Assembly: GCF_009649785.1 (NCBI RefSeq)
Contig: NZ_WJOK01000013.1
Span: 95,584-159,583, forward strand
Reading direction: 5' to 3'
DNA: 64,000 nt
DNA from: Agrobacterium tumefaciens
GTDB lineage: Bacteria > Pseudomonadota > Alphaproteobacteria > Rhizobiales > Rhizobiaceae
Shown here piece by piece: positions 27,101 to 35,248 of the stretch; the stretch's first letter is position 1; each line of letters opens with the position of its first letter. A model generated the notes under the pieces. It was not told where the DNA came from, did no database searches, and worked only from the letters and a program-made list of their open reading frames with translations. The translations under genes and the position numbers were made by a program.

Positions 27101-27161
27101 AGCCGTGGCGCTGTGCGAAAAGTTCCGCGCAGCTGGCGGCAGCTGCCTGGTGGCGCGCTGA
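24156..27161 (+). CDS. Large SPOR-domain membrane protein (FtsN/RgsS-like)
   Basis: A 1001-residue protein with an acidic, Pro/Ala/Gln/Glu-rich cytoplasmic region (about 1-640), one membrane span (about 643-664, MPVAAAIGLVLVGGGVYAL), a periplasmic linker, and a C-terminal SPOR domain (about 924-1001, starting YYIQIASLPSQAEAQ). SPOR domains bind denuded septal or polar peptidoglycan. By domain order and its place after argS it resembles the rhizobial FtsN-like protein RgsS, which acts in polar growth and division; that link is my inference. ATG 24156 has GGTGGA 7 nt upstream; ATG 24141 is an alternative. Confidence 0.88.
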   Translation: MVEKNVAYNRDARSEGFADNDPLAELARIVGFDERPSHAGSEAAPRAGSAATRREPEFNLEDELLREFEVYDAPHADPVVLDPANDVRAGIHPSDFMQRVESVFARREPELAPADEPVFEASPAPEVSQEPLPEADQAYIHNYVETSTQDIRADFRDDAGAVAEVFDVHSRQSRPAEPVVYQQAAWEEPQAVEPAQSTWHAMPELPADVSSNIAHSDQSHAPEPQSFDLADEVEIAVAEAPAPISVRPPLHGGRSSLEFSSLRLPLANFGARRDVAAGDPKRIEPRAEALPAARIEPQAEPVPAPEPVFVQAEETAPTFAPSVAEKPVETNLSPMDELIYGVAKYSIPGRGEEPVVQDAPIAQAAPIVPAARVEPPLVATAPVAAAPVKAAPVVAAPPVQEPDFGDFAGFNDDDFELALDDLDLDLDLSEIAAAEVAPAPVPQPVRQQPVAPVAVAAAAPQPVREQPAPQPRPAPVAAIPVAAPPVQPRPVAAAPQPVAPQTLESLPFDPSQIGETEEHPENITEMDVPELPVGVFEPKPVARRHEEDLDIDTELATLFAPAVAGGLDRHKHAENRAAAPQARPQAQGPEEVDEFERALEEDFRRSMQEAAASRGNAPRDAENTYVDHQPAYREEERGGRRWIMPVAAAIGLVLVGGGVYALMSGGSSGAGSNGAPVIISADNDPMKVVPENPGGRVVPNQDKAVYDRVAGGSAADPKQPALISSNEKPVDVVQRTLIPEQLPLEGENDADMEATGTPVGETEDPRLLSPEEKASQNEGAGATGVSPRKVRTMIVKPDGTLVAQEVDAPAAQPPKADKVAELAAPQAAKPGEGAPAVIAASRVPVAPEHPQANTPAASSTPASQSAAPVPSARPSAQPSNVVATVTNQGNVRPAATAPAQPQAAQQQTAAAMPAATSAPSSGGYYIQIASLPSQAEAQKSYQNMSAKFGSVISGRGVDIKAAEIAGKGTFYRVRIPAGDKNEAVALCEKFRAAGGSCLVAR

Positions 27162-27190
27162 TCGCGGCTGATCCGGTTGAGTGAAGATTG

Positions 27191-27212
27191 GGGCTGCCGT
27201 CTAAGGCAGCCC
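27191..27212 (+). terminator. Hairpin after the SPOR-domain gene
   Basis: GGGCTGCC (27191-27198) pairs with GGCAGCCC (27205-27212), 30 bp after the stop. No T run follows, so termination is uncertain. Confidence 0.5.
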
Positions 27213-27236
27213 TCGCAGTGGGGAAAGGCTTTCCTC

Positions 27237-27337
27237 ACATTCGACGTCATCCTCGGCCCCGTGGCGAGGATCTGCCAACGTTTCGCCAACCGTTCGGTTG
27301 CAGATGCTCGGGAAAGGCCCGAGCATGACGGCGGAGG
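27237..27337. repeat. Family B palindromic repeat, diverged pair
   Basis: The left unit begins ATTCGACGTCATCCTCGG. The right unit is a hairpin ATGCTCGGG/CCCGAGCAT (27304-27327) ending GACGGCGGAGG. The two are arranged as an inverted pair like that at 36947-37022 but with several substitutions. It fills the gap between the SPOR gene and nagZ. Confidence 0.7.
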
Positions 27338-27403
27338 GGTTGTCGACTTATCCCCGACGCCTTGCGGTATAAGGCCATTTCCCCATTCTGTGAGCGTGAC
27401 ATC

Positions 27404-28420
27404 ATGACCGATTGCAAAGCTATGATCCTCGGATGCGGCGGGCTTACGCTTTCCGCTGACGAGATTGCCCTTTACCGCAATGAGCGGCCCTGGGGTTTCA
27501 TCCTGTTCGGGCGCAATATCGGTGATGCGCAACAGATTACCGATCTCGTCGCCTCAATGCGCGATGCCGTCGCGCGGCCGGATGCGCCGGTTCTGATCGA
27601 TCAGGAAGGCGGGCGCGTTCAGCGCATCAAGCCGCCGCTTTTGCAAGCCTATCCGAATGCCCGCATTCTTGGCGAGATATACGAGCGTGACCGCGAGGAA
27701 GGCCTGCGCGCGGCGTGGTTGATGTCGCGTCTGCATGCCTTCGATCTCATGAAATTCGGCATCAATATCGACTGCCTGCCGGTGCTCGACGTGCCGGTGG
27801 AAGGCGCCAGTAACGTCATTGGCAACCGGGCCTATGGCTACAGCCCGACCATGGTGGCGGAGATGGGGCAGGCGGCGGCTGACGGTCTCAAGGCGGGCGG
27901 CATGTTGCCTGTCATGAAACACATGCCGGGCCACGGTCGCGGCATGGTGGATTCGCACCATGAATTGCCTGTTGTCGATGTGCCGCTGGACGAGCTGGAC
28001 GCCCATGATTTTGTGCCATTCCGCGCGCTGAACCGTGAATTGATGGCGATGAGCGCGCATCTGGTGTTCAATGCCGTCGATCGGGAGCGTCCGGCAACGA
28101 CCTCGCCAAAGGTGATCGAGGAGATCATTCGTGGGCGAATCGGCTTTGACGGTCTGTTGATGTCCGACGACAGTTCCATGAATGCGCTGAAGGGCACGCT
28201 TGGCCAGCGTGCCGCGAATATTGTTGCGGGTGGCTGCGATATAGTCTTGCATTGCAACGGCGTGATGGGTGAAATGCTTGAGGTCGTGAAGGAGGTTCCC
28301 GTTCTTTCCGGCCGTTCGCTGGAGCGGGTGCGGGCCGTGGAAGCGGGTTTTCCCGCCACTGATGCCTCCGACGAAGCTGAACTGAGAGCCGAATTCAACG
28401 CCATGTGGGCCGTTTCCTGA
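27404..28420 (+). CDS. nagZ: Beta-N-acetylhexosaminidase NagZ
   Basis: A 338-residue cytoplasmic glycoside hydrolase of family 3 that removes GlcNAc from 1,6-anhydro-muropeptides during wall recycling. KHMPGHGR is at 172-179, the loop that carries the general-acid His/Asp dyad. The nucleophile D255 is in LMSDDSS. I chose ATG 27404 (MTDCKAMILGCGGL), at the conserved N-terminus, 14 codons inside the longest frame. It is followed after 58 bp by scpA. The muropeptides it makes can also signal beta-lactamase induction in species with ampR. Confidence 0.95.
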   Translation: MTDCKAMILGCGGLTLSADEIALYRNERPWGFILFGRNIGDAQQITDLVASMRDAVARPDAPVLIDQEGGRVQRIKPPLLQAYPNARILGEIYERDREEGLRAAWLMSRLHAFDLMKFGINIDCLPVLDVPVEGASNVIGNRAYGYSPTMVAEMGQAAADGLKAGGMLPVMKHMPGHGRGMVDSHHELPVVDVPLDELDAHDFVPFRALNRELMAMSAHLVFNAVDRERPATTSPKVIEEIIRGRIGFDGLLMSDDSSMNALKGTLGQRAANIVAGGCDIVLHCNGVMGEMLEVVKEVPVLSGRSLERVRAVEAGFPATDASDEAELRAEFNAMWAVS

Positions 28421-28478
28421 CAATCGGGCGGCGGCCCGGTACTCGGGACGACAGGCCGGACGCCCGGCGGATGGAACA

Positions 28479-29327
28479 ATGGCAGCAGACAAGTCTCGCA
28501 CTTCAACGCCTATGGACAAGCTCTGGCAGGATGTGACGCCGGAGCGGTTGACGGGCGAGGCCGGGCTGGTGATCGATGTCGCGGGTTTCGAAGGCCCGCT
28601 CGATCTGTTGCTACACCTTGCTCGCACGCAGAAGGTCGATCTTTCGCGCATTTCGGTGCTGGCGCTTGCCGAGCAATATCTGCAATTCGTGGAAACAGCC
28701 CGCCGCGTGCGCATCGAGCTTGCTGCCGACTATCTGGTGATGGCGGCCTGGCTTGCCTTCCTCAAGTCCAAGCTTCTCATTCCGCAGCAGGCGAAGGATG
28801 ACGGCCCCTCCGGCGAAGAAATGGCCGCGACGCTGGCCTTCCGGCTGAAGCGTCTGGAGGCGATGCGGGAGGCGGCTGAACGCCTCGTCAACCGCGCCCA
28901 GCTTGGCCGCGATATTTTCGCCCGTGGCGCGCCGGAGCATATTCCGCATATCAACCGCTCGGCTTACGAGGCGAACCTCTACGATCTCCTGAGTGCGTAT
29001 GCCAATCTGCGGCAAAGGCAGGCCATCACCCAGGTCACGATTGAAAAGCGGCAGGTCTGGTCGCTTGTGGAAGCCCGGGAACTTCTGACCAGTCTGCTCG
29101 GGGATGTCGGCGAGTGGACGGTGCTCGACCAATATCTGCTGCAATATGTGCCTGACCCCGCGATGCGCGTGACGGCAATCGCCAGCGCTTTCGCCGCCTC
29201 GCTGGAGCTCGTGCGCGAGGGATCGCTGCAAATCCGGCAGGAGGGCGCGTTCCAGCCCATCTATATGCGCAGGAGCGAGCGAGATGACCGCGCGCCGAAT
29301 GCGGAAAGGACTGATAATGACGCATGA
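28479..29327 (+). CDS. scpA: Segregation and condensation protein A
   Basis: A 282-residue kleisin subunit that bridges the SMC heads in the Smc-ScpAB condensin complex. The N-terminal kleisin motif is clear: VAGFEGPLDLLLHLARTQKV (about 35-54). The winged-helix C-terminus lies around 205-265. ATG 28479 (MAADKSRTS) is preceded by GGATGGAAC; an in-frame ATG at 28512 is possible. It overlaps scpB, so the two are translationally coupled. smc itself is not in the window. Confidence 0.95.
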   Translation: MAADKSRTSTPMDKLWQDVTPERLTGEAGLVIDVAGFEGPLDLLLHLARTQKVDLSRISVLALAEQYLQFVETARRVRIELAADYLVMAAWLAFLKSKLLIPQQAKDDGPSGEEMAATLAFRLKRLEAMREAAERLVNRAQLGRDIFARGAPEHIPHINRSAYEANLYDLLSAYANLRQRQAITQVTIEKRQVWSLVEARELLTSLLGDVGEWTVLDQYLLQYVPDPAMRVTAIASAFAASLELVREGSLQIRQEGAFQPIYMRRSERDDRAPNAERTDNDA

Positions 29328-30063
29328 CGACGAGACCGGCGAAGCCGCCATCGTGGCAGATGGGGCGGCGGATGTGGTTGGGGCCGAGCCCGCGGTATTT
29401 TCCGAGCGTCAGCTGAAGGAAGCCGAGCGCATTGCCGAGGCGCTGGTCTTTGCCTCGGCCGAACCGGTTTCAGTTGCCTTCATTGCCGAGCGGCTGCCGC
29501 GCGGCATGGATGTCGTTGCCATACTCCACGGGCTGAAGGCCGCTTATGGCGAGCGGGGTGTCAATCTGGTGCAGGTGGGCGGGCAATGGGCGTTCCGCAC
29601 GGCCGGCGATCTCTCCTTCGTCGTCCATTCTGAGGAAAAGGAACCTAAGAAGCTATCGCGTGCGGCGCTGGAGGTTCTGGCGATTGTGGCGTATCATCAG
29701 CCGGTGACACGCGCCGAAATCGAGGAAATCCGTGGCGTGCAAACCTCACGCGGTACCCTCGATGTGCTGATGGAAGCGGGTTGGGTGCGTTTCAGGGGCC
29801 GCAGGCGCACGCCGGGCAGGCCGGTGACGATCGGCACCACGGTGGAGTTTCTCGACCATTTCGGCCTTGAGGAATTGCGGGACTTGCCGGGCCTTGAGGA
29901 ACTGAAGGGTGCGGGCCTGCTTTCGGGCCGTATTCCTTCCAATTTCGGCGTGCCTTTGCCGATGATGAGCGACGAATTGCGCGAAGACGAAGACCCGATC
30001 ACGCAGCTCGATCTGGAAGAGTTGGGCCTGCTTGCACCTGGTGGCGGCGATGGCGACGATTGA
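29317..30063 (+). CDS. scpB: Segregation and condensation protein B
   Basis: A 248-residue dimeric partner of ScpA with two winged-helix domains. The family core ERIAEALVFASAEPVS and the later LEVLAIVAYHQPVTRAEIEE are plain, as is GRRRTPGRPVTIGTT. The C-terminus is an acidic tail (EDEDPITQLDLEELGLL). I chose ATG 29317 with GGA 8-10 nt upstream, overlapping scpA by 11 bp. ATG 29284, with GGAG 8 nt upstream, is also plausible and would add 11 residues. Confidence 0.93.
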   Translation: MTHDDETGEAAIVADGAADVVGAEPAVFSERQLKEAERIAEALVFASAEPVSVAFIAERLPRGMDVVAILHGLKAAYGERGVNLVQVGGQWAFRTAGDLSFVVHSEEKEPKKLSRAALEVLAIVAYHQPVTRAEIEEIRGVQTSRGTLDVLMEAGWVRFRGRRRTPGRPVTIGTTVEFLDHFGLEELRDLPGLEELKGAGLLSGRIPSNFGVPLPMMSDELREDEDPITQLDLEELGLLAPGGGDGDD

Positions 30064-30132
30064 TATCGTCTTCATGCGGATGACAAGGCACGAAAACTTT
30101 ATGCCCACAGCCTGTTGAAGCAACGATTTGTT

Positions 30133-30153
30133 GTTTGAAAAAGCCTTTCAAAC
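30133..30153. repeat. Perfect palindrome upstream of tatA
   Basis: GTTTGAAA-AAGCC-TTTCAAAC is a perfect 8-bp inverted repeat, 40 bp before the tatA ATG and 70 bp after the scpB stop. It could be an operator overlapping the tat promoter. It lacks a T run and so is not a classic terminator. Confidence 0.6.
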
Positions 30154-30193
30154 GTCTTACATCGTCTGAAAGCGAAATTCAGGAGTTTCAGTT

Positions 30194-30400
30194 ATGGGTT
30201 CTTTTAGTGTGTGGCATTGGCTGATCGTGCTGGTGATCGTTCTCGTTCTCTTCGGACGCGGAAAGATCCCGGAACTGATGGGCGATGTCGCCAAGGGCAT
30301 CAAGAGCTTCAAGAAGGGCATGGCTGACGAAGATCAGACTCCGCCGCCGGCCGATGTCAACGCGAAGACTGTTGACCACAAGGCTGACGAGATCAAGTAA
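30194..30400 (+). CDS. tatA: Twin-arginine translocase subunit TatA
   Basis: A 68-residue protein that oligomerises to form the Tat translocation path for folded proteins. One short N-terminal membrane span ([15 protein letters not shown]) is followed by the [20 protein letters not shown] hinge and amphipathic helix, and a polar tail. ATG 30194 has AGGAG 8 nt upstream. First gene of the tatABC operon. Confidence 0.97.
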   Translation: MGSFSVWHWLIVLVIVLVLFGRGKIPELMGDVAKGIKSFKKGMADEDQTPPPADVNAKTVDHKADEIK

Positions 30401-30454
30401 GCGGCTTGAACCTGCTTGTTTTGAGACTGGCGCTAGGGTCTCGGGAGCGTTTTG

Positions 30455-31183
30455 ATGTTTGATATCGGTTGGAGCGAGCTTCTGGTGATCGCGGTCGTTT
30501 TGATCGTGGTCGTCGGCCCCAAGGACTTGCCGCCCATGATCCGCGCCTTCGGTAAGACGATGGCCGGCCTTCGCAAGATGGCGGGGGATTTCCGCACGCA
30601 GTTCGACGAGGCCTTGAAAGAGGCAGACATGGACGATGTGCGGCAGACGATCTCCGATGTGCGCAATCTCAACCCGACCAACTCGCTGCGCGATGCTATG
30701 AACCCGCTTCGCCAGCTCGGCAACGAAATCAAGTCCGATCTCCAGAAGGCGACAGCCGCTCCCGATGCGATGTCGTCGACAGCAGCACCTGCAACAAGTG
30801 AGCCGGTGGCTCCTCTTGTCAGTGTGCCGGAGCCCGAGATGAAGCTTCCGGATGTGGCGCCTGCGGTGGTTCCCACGCCTTCTGCGTCTTCGCCGGTTAC
30901 TGCGGTTGCTGCTGCGGAAGAAAAGCCGAAGCGTGCGCGTGCGAAATCTGTTGCGACCGTTGAAGCCGAAGCGGTTGCCGCCAAGCCGAAGCGCACCACC
31001 CGCAGCAAGCCTGCCGCAGCGCCTGTTGAAGAAGCTGCTGTCTTGAAGCCGACCGTGAAGGCTGTCGCCAAAAAGGTTGCTGTCAGGAAAGCGGCAGCGG
31101 AGAAGGCGGTTGCCGTTGCGGATGCCAAACCGGCCAAACCGGCAAGAACCAAGGCTGCAAAGCCCAAAAAGGATGAAGCATGA
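30455..31183 (+). CDS. tatB: Twin-arginine translocase subunit TatB
   Basis: A 242-residue protein that joins TatC to form the signal-peptide receptor. The N-terminus MFDIGWSELLVIAVVLIVVV and VGPKDLPPMIRAFGK are diagnostic, with a glutamate in the membrane span (E8). A long amphipathic helix follows. The C-terminal half is an Ala/Pro/Lys-rich tail longer than in E. coli, as usual in rhizobia. ATG 30455 follows GGGAG; the TTG one codon earlier is not needed. Overlaps tatC by 4 bp. Confidence 0.96.
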   Translation: MFDIGWSELLVIAVVLIVVVGPKDLPPMIRAFGKTMAGLRKMAGDFRTQFDEALKEADMDDVRQTISDVRNLNPTNSLRDAMNPLRQLGNEIKSDLQKATAAPDAMSSTAAPATSEPVAPLVSVPEPEMKLPDVAPAVVPTPSASSPVTAVAAAEEKPKRARAKSVATVEAEAVAAKPKRTTRSKPAAAPVEEAAVLKPTVKAVAKKVAVRKAAAEKAVAVADAKPAKPARTKAAKPKKDEA

Positions 31184-31983
31184 GCGGGGACATCGAGGAC
31201 AAGCCGCAGCCGCTTATCGAACATCTCATGGAGTTGCGCACGCGGCTGATCTGGTCGCTCGGCGCGTTCTTCGTCGCCTTCATCGCCTGTTTCGCCGTTG
31301 CCAAGCATCTCTTCAACCTGCTCGTCATTCCCTATAAGTGGGCGGTCATCTGGGCGGGGCTGGATGTGGCGAAATCATCGCTGATCTATACGGCGCCGCA
31401 GGAGTTCTTCTTCACGCAGATCAAGGTTGCCATGTTCGGTGCCATGGTGATCTCCTTTCCGGTGATTGCCTCGCAGCTCTATAAATTCGTGGCGCCGGGC
31501 CTCTACAAGAACGAGCGCGCCGCCTTCCTGCCGTTCCTGATCGCGTCGCCGATCCTTTTCCTTATCGGCGCGGCGCTCGTCTATTTCTTCTTTACGCCCA
31601 TGGTCATGTGGTTCTTCCTCGCCATGCAGCAATTGCCAGTAGATGGCGAGGTGGCGATTTCCCTGATGCCGAAGGTGTCGGAATATCTCAGCCTCATCAT
31701 GACGCTGGTTTTGTCCTTCGGCCTGGTATTCCAGCTGCCTGTCGTCACCACGCTTCTGGCGCGGGTCGGGATTCTGACCAGCGACTGGCTGCGGGAAAAG
31801 CGCAAGTTTGCCATTGTCATGGCCTTCGTGGTTGCGGCCGTGCTGACGCCGCCAGACCCCATGTCCCAGATCGGTCTTGCGCTACCTGCGATCATTCTCT
31901 ACGAGATTTCCATCTACATGGCTCGACTCGTGGAGAGGAAACGTGCTGCGGAATCCAAAAGCACGGAGCTGGAAAAGACCTGA
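31180..31983 (+). CDS. tatC: Twin-arginine translocase subunit TatC
   Basis: A 267-residue polytopic membrane protein with six spans; it recognises the twin-arginine signal. The conserved N-terminal HLMELRTRLIWSL and the periplasmic-loop FFTQIKVAMFGAM and PGLYKNERAAFLPF are visible. The start overlaps tatB as ATGA. A terminator follows at 32022, so tatABC ends here and serS is separate. Confidence 0.97.
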   Translation: MSGDIEDKPQPLIEHLMELRTRLIWSLGAFFVAFIACFAVAKHLFNLLVIPYKWAVIWAGLDVAKSSLIYTAPQEFFFTQIKVAMFGAMVISFPVIASQLYKFVAPGLYKNERAAFLPFLIASPILFLIGAALVYFFFTPMVMWFFLAMQQLPVDGEVAISLMPKVSEYLSLIMTLVLSFGLVFQLPVVTTLLARVGILTSDWLREKRKFAIVMAFVVAAVLTPPDPMSQIGLALPAIILYEISIYMARLVERKRAAESKSTELEKT

Positions 31984-32021
31984 CGCTTCGCCACGGTCTT
32001 CCTGCTCATCAAATCTCCTCG

Positions 32022-32046
32022 CGCCGGGCCTTTCGCCCGGCGTTTT
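32022..32046 (+). terminator. Terminator of tatABC
   Basis: CGCCGGGC pairs with GCCCGGCG across a 5-nt loop (32022-32042), followed by four T residues. Confidence 0.85.
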
Positions 32047-32087
32047 GCTGATAAAACGCGAGCGACCAACAATAGTCTGGAACGACG

Positions 32088-33371
32088 ATGCACGACATTA
32101 AATGGATACGCGAAAACCCCGAAGCCTTTGATGCAGCACTTGCACGGCGCGGCGCAGAGCCTGCCGCAAGCAGCCTGATCGCTCTCGACGAAAAGCGCCG
32201 TTCCGTCATCCAGTCCCTGCAGGACATGCAGTCGCGTCGCAATGCCGCTTCCAAGGACATCGGCGCCGCCATGGCGCAGAAGAACATGGAGCTGGCGGAA
32301 AAGCTGAAAGCGGAAGTCGCCGACATCAAGGAAAACATGCCGCGCGCCGAGGAGGAGGACCGCCAGGTCACCGCCGAGCTTAACGACGCCCTGTCGCGCC
32401 TGCCCAACATGCCTTTCGACGATGTTCCTGACGGCAAGGACGAACACGACAATGTGGTGACCCGCGTGGTCGGCCAGAAGCCCGGCTGGAACCATGAAGC
32501 AAAGGAGCACTTCGAGATTGGCGAAGCGCTCGGCTACATGGATTTCGAGCGGGCTGCCAAGCTTTCCGGCTCGCGCTTCACCGTGCTGACCAGCCAGCTG
32601 GCGCGTCTGGAACGGGCGCTCGGCCAGTTCATGATCGACCTGCACACCTCGGAACATGGCTACACGGAAGTCTCTTCGCCGCTGATGGTGCGTGATGAGG
32701 CGATGTTCGGCACCGGCCAATTGCCGAAGTTTTCCGAGGATTTGTTCAAGACCACTGATGGCCGCTGGTTGATCCCGACGGCGGAAGTGACGCTGACCAA
32801 CCTTGTCTCCGGCGAAATTCTCGAGCAGGAAAAGCTGCCGCTACGCTTCACGGCACTTACGCCGTCCTTCCGTTCGGAAGCGGGCTCTGCCGGCCGCGAC
32901 ACACGCGGCATGCTGCGCCAGCACCAGTTCTGGAAATGCGAACTCGTCTCCATCACCGACGCGGAAAGTGCTGTTGCCGAGCATGAGCGCATGACGGCCT
33001 GCGCCGAAGAAGTGCTGAAGCGTCTTGGCCTGCATTTCCGCACCATGACGCTGTGCACCGGCGATATGGGTTTCAGCGCGCGCAAGACCTACGATCTGGA
33101 AGTGTGGTTGCCCGGCCAGAACACCTACCGCGAAATTTCGTCCTGCTCCGTCTGCGGCGATTTCCAGGCGCGGCGCATGAATGCGCGTTATCGCGGCAAG
33201 GACGACAAGGCGACGAAGTTCGTGCACACGCTGAACGGCTCCGGCACCGCCGTCGGTCGCTGCCTCATCGCGGTCCTCGAAAATTACCTAAACGACGACG
33301 GTTCCGTCACAATTCCAGACGTGCTGCTGCCCTATATGGGCGGTCTGACACGAATCGAGAAGGCGGCCTGA
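32088..33371 (+). CDS. serS: Seryl-tRNA synthetase
   Basis: A 427-residue class II synthetase. The N-terminal long helical hairpin (about 30-105) binds the tRNA-Ser variable arm. Motif 2 ([20 protein letters not shown]) starts near 261, and motif 3 ([15 protein letters not shown]) near 384. Start [14 protein letters not shown] is standard. It begins 42 bp after the tat terminator and is followed by a family B repeat. Confidence 0.98.
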   Translation: MHDIKWIRENPEAFDAALARRGAEPAASSLIALDEKRRSVIQSLQDMQSRRNAASKDIGAAMAQKNMELAEKLKAEVADIKENMPRAEEEDRQVTAELNDALSRLPNMPFDDVPDGKDEHDNVVTRVVGQKPGWNHEAKEHFEIGEALGYMDFERAAKLSGSRFTVLTSQLARLERALGQFMIDLHTSEHGYTEVSSPLMVRDEAMFGTGQLPKFSEDLFKTTDGRWLIPTAEVTLTNLVSGEILEQEKLPLRFTALTPSFRSEAGSAGRDTRGMLRQHQFWKCELVSITDAESAVAEHERMTACAEEVLKRLGLHFRTMTLCTGDMGFSARKTYDLEVWLPGQNTYREISSCSVCGDFQARRMNARYRGKDDKATKFVHTLNGSGTAVGRCLIAVLENYLNDDGSVTIPDVLLPYMGGLTRIEKAA

Positions 33372-33421
33372 GGGAGCGCAGCGTCGTGCTATTGGAAGGA
33401 GAATCTCCCAATTACGCCGAC

Positions 33422-33452
33422 GTCATCCTCGGGACAGGTCCGAGGATGACGT
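33422..33452. repeat. Family B palindromic repeat, solo copy
   Basis: CGTCATCCTCGG (33422-33433) pairs perfectly with CCGAGGATGACG (33441-33452) across a 7-nt loop. It lies between serS and surE. Confidence 0.9.
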
Positions 33453-33527
33453 TGAGAGAACTGCACACCTCACTGCCGGTGGGGAGGATGCTCCGTCCCG
33501 GAAGATATGAAAAGCGGAGAGAGAAAC

Positions 33528-34298
33528 ATGCGGATTTTGCTGACCAATGACGACGGTATCCATGCCGAAGGGCTGGCGGTGCTGGAACGTATCGCCCGCA
33601 CGCTGTCCGATGACGTCTGGATCGTGGCGCCCGAGACCGACCAGAGCGGTCTTGCTCACTCCCTGACTCTCTCCGAGCCGCTGCGGCTGCGCAAGGTTTC
33701 CGACAAGCATTTCGCGCTGCGCGGTACGCCGACCGATTGCGTCATCATGGGCATCCGTGAAGTTCTGCCGGAAAAGCCCGATCTCGTACTCTCAGGTGTC
33801 AATGCCGGTGCCAATATGGCTGACGATGTCACCTATTCCGGCACGATTGCCGGCGCCATTGAAGGTACGCTGCAAGGGGTACGCTCCTTCGCACTCAGCC
33901 AGGCTTTCAGCCATTCCGAAGGCCGCGTCGTGCCGTGGGAGGTGACTGAGACCCATGCGCCGGATCTGCTGCGCAAGCTGATGAATGTGGAATTGCCTGA
34001 TGGCACCTTCCTCAATCTCAATTTCCCCAATTGCGCACCTGATGATGTGCAGGGTGTCTCCGTTACCGGGCAGGGCAAGCTCGATTTCGGCCTGACGGTA
34101 GAAGAACGCCAGGATGGCCGCGGTCTTCCTTATTACTGGCTGCGCTTTGGCGAACGCCTCGGCACCTTCCTCGAGGGCACGGATATCCACGCTTTGAAGC
34201 ACGGCAAGATTTCGGTCACACCGCTAAAGCTTGACCTTACGGATTACACGGTCAAGGATCGGGTTGCGCAAGCACTTGGATTCGGAGTCGCCGATTGA
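33528..34298 (+). CDS. surE: 5'/3'-nucleotidase SurE
   Basis: A 256-residue metal-dependent phosphatase acting on nucleoside monophosphates; often linked to stationary-phase survival. The metal site is at [10 protein letters not shown] (D8, D9), ETDQSG and [19 protein letters not shown] chose ATG 33528 (MRILLTNDD), with GGAGAGAGAAAC upstream, not the GTG/ATG seven codons earlier. Its stop overlaps the start of pcm, the classic surE-pcm pair. Confidence 0.96.
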   Translation: MRILLTNDDGIHAEGLAVLERIARTLSDDVWIVAPETDQSGLAHSLTLSEPLRLRKVSDKHFALRGTPTDCVIMGIREVLPEKPDLVLSGVNAGANMADDVTYSGTIAGAIEGTLQGVRSFALSQAFSHSEGRVVPWEVTETHAPDLLRKLMNVELPDGTFLNLNFPNCAPDDVQGVSVTGQGKLDFGLTVEERQDGRGLPYYWLRFGERLGTFLEGTDIHALKHGKISVTPLKLDLTDYTVKDRVAQALGFGVAD

Positions 34299-34948
34299 AA
34301 TCCGCAATGGTTGAAAAGGAAGGTTTTGCCGCTCTCGTTCTCCGCTTGCGGGGCGAGGGGATTTCCGACCTCGACCTTTTGACGGCGGTCGAACAGACGC
34401 CGCGCTCCAGATTCGTGCCGCCGCAATTCGCCGCTGATGCCTATTCCAGCCGTACAATCCCGATCGACTGCGGCGCCTTCATGGAAGGCGCTGACATGGC
34501 GGTGAAAATCCTGGCCCGCCTGCAATTGAAGCCGGGCCAGCGCGTGCTGGAAATCGGCACCGGCAGCGGTTTCATGACGGCGATCATCGCGCGCCGGGTG
34601 GAGCGGGTCTTTTCGCTGGAGCGATACAAGACGCTAGTGCAGCAGGCGCAGAACTGTCTGGACGATCTTTCCATCCGCAATGTCGTCATCCGCCAGGCGG
34701 ATGGCAGCAACGGTCTGGTCGGCGAGGGCACCTTCGACCGAATCGTCGCCACCGCCGCCTTTACCACCATGCCCCGCTTTTTCGCCGAGCAGATCGTCTC
34801 CGGCGGCATGATGATCGCGCCGATCATTCTGGAAGACGGGCGCTGCGTGATGACGCGCTTCTCCAAGACCGGCAGCCGCTTCGAGAAGGAAGAGCTGTTC
34901 GAGACGCCCTATCTGCCGCTTGGCAGCCATATTGCCCGGCATTTGTGA
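34295..34948 (+). CDS. pcm: Protein-L-isoaspartate O-methyltransferase
   Basis: A 217-residue SAM-dependent methyltransferase that repairs isoaspartyl residues in ageing proteins. Motif I is [17 protein letters not shown] (near 85), and the post-I motif is VFSLERY. The start is probably the TTG at 34295, which overlaps the surE stop and has GGAG 8 nt upstream; ATG 34307 is an alternative that would shorten it by four residues. This is the canonical copy; the Pcm-like gene at 11214 is a divergent relative. Confidence 0.93.
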   Translation: MKSAMVEKEGFAALVLRLRGEGISDLDLLTAVEQTPRSRFVPPQFAADAYSSRTIPIDCGAFMEGADMAVKILARLQLKPGQRVLEIGTGSGFMTAIIARRVERVFSLERYKTLVQQAQNCLDDLSIRNVVIRQADGSNGLVGEGTFDRIVATAAFTTMPRFFAEQIVSGGMMIAPIILEDGRCVMTRFSKTGSRFEKEELFETPYLPLGSHIARHL

Positions 34949-35248
34949 CAAAATGAAAATATCGAAGGCGATTAATTTTCGTCTTAGAATATTCTAAATC
35001 ATCACAACCAACTGATTTTCCATCATAATATTGTTCCGACATGACACATGCCGTTTTCGTCATGGTTATCGAAGTGTCAAAAAAGCGCCGAGCGGCTTAA
35101 CGTTTTAACGGCGTGGTAACACTAACGCGCTTTAATCATAAACATCGACGCATGGTTTTCCCGGGATCGGGAAATGGGCCTTGCAAGAAGTGAAATTTGT
35201 GCCGGATCGACCTCGATGCGGCGGGTTGGCGTCAGTGTAGATCGAGTT

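Noticed and set aside
34949..35173. CtrA-type TTAA-N7-TTAA sites upstream of the DipM-like gene
   Set aside because: TTAACGTTTTAAC and similar motifs occur, but the spacing does not fit the CtrA consensus.
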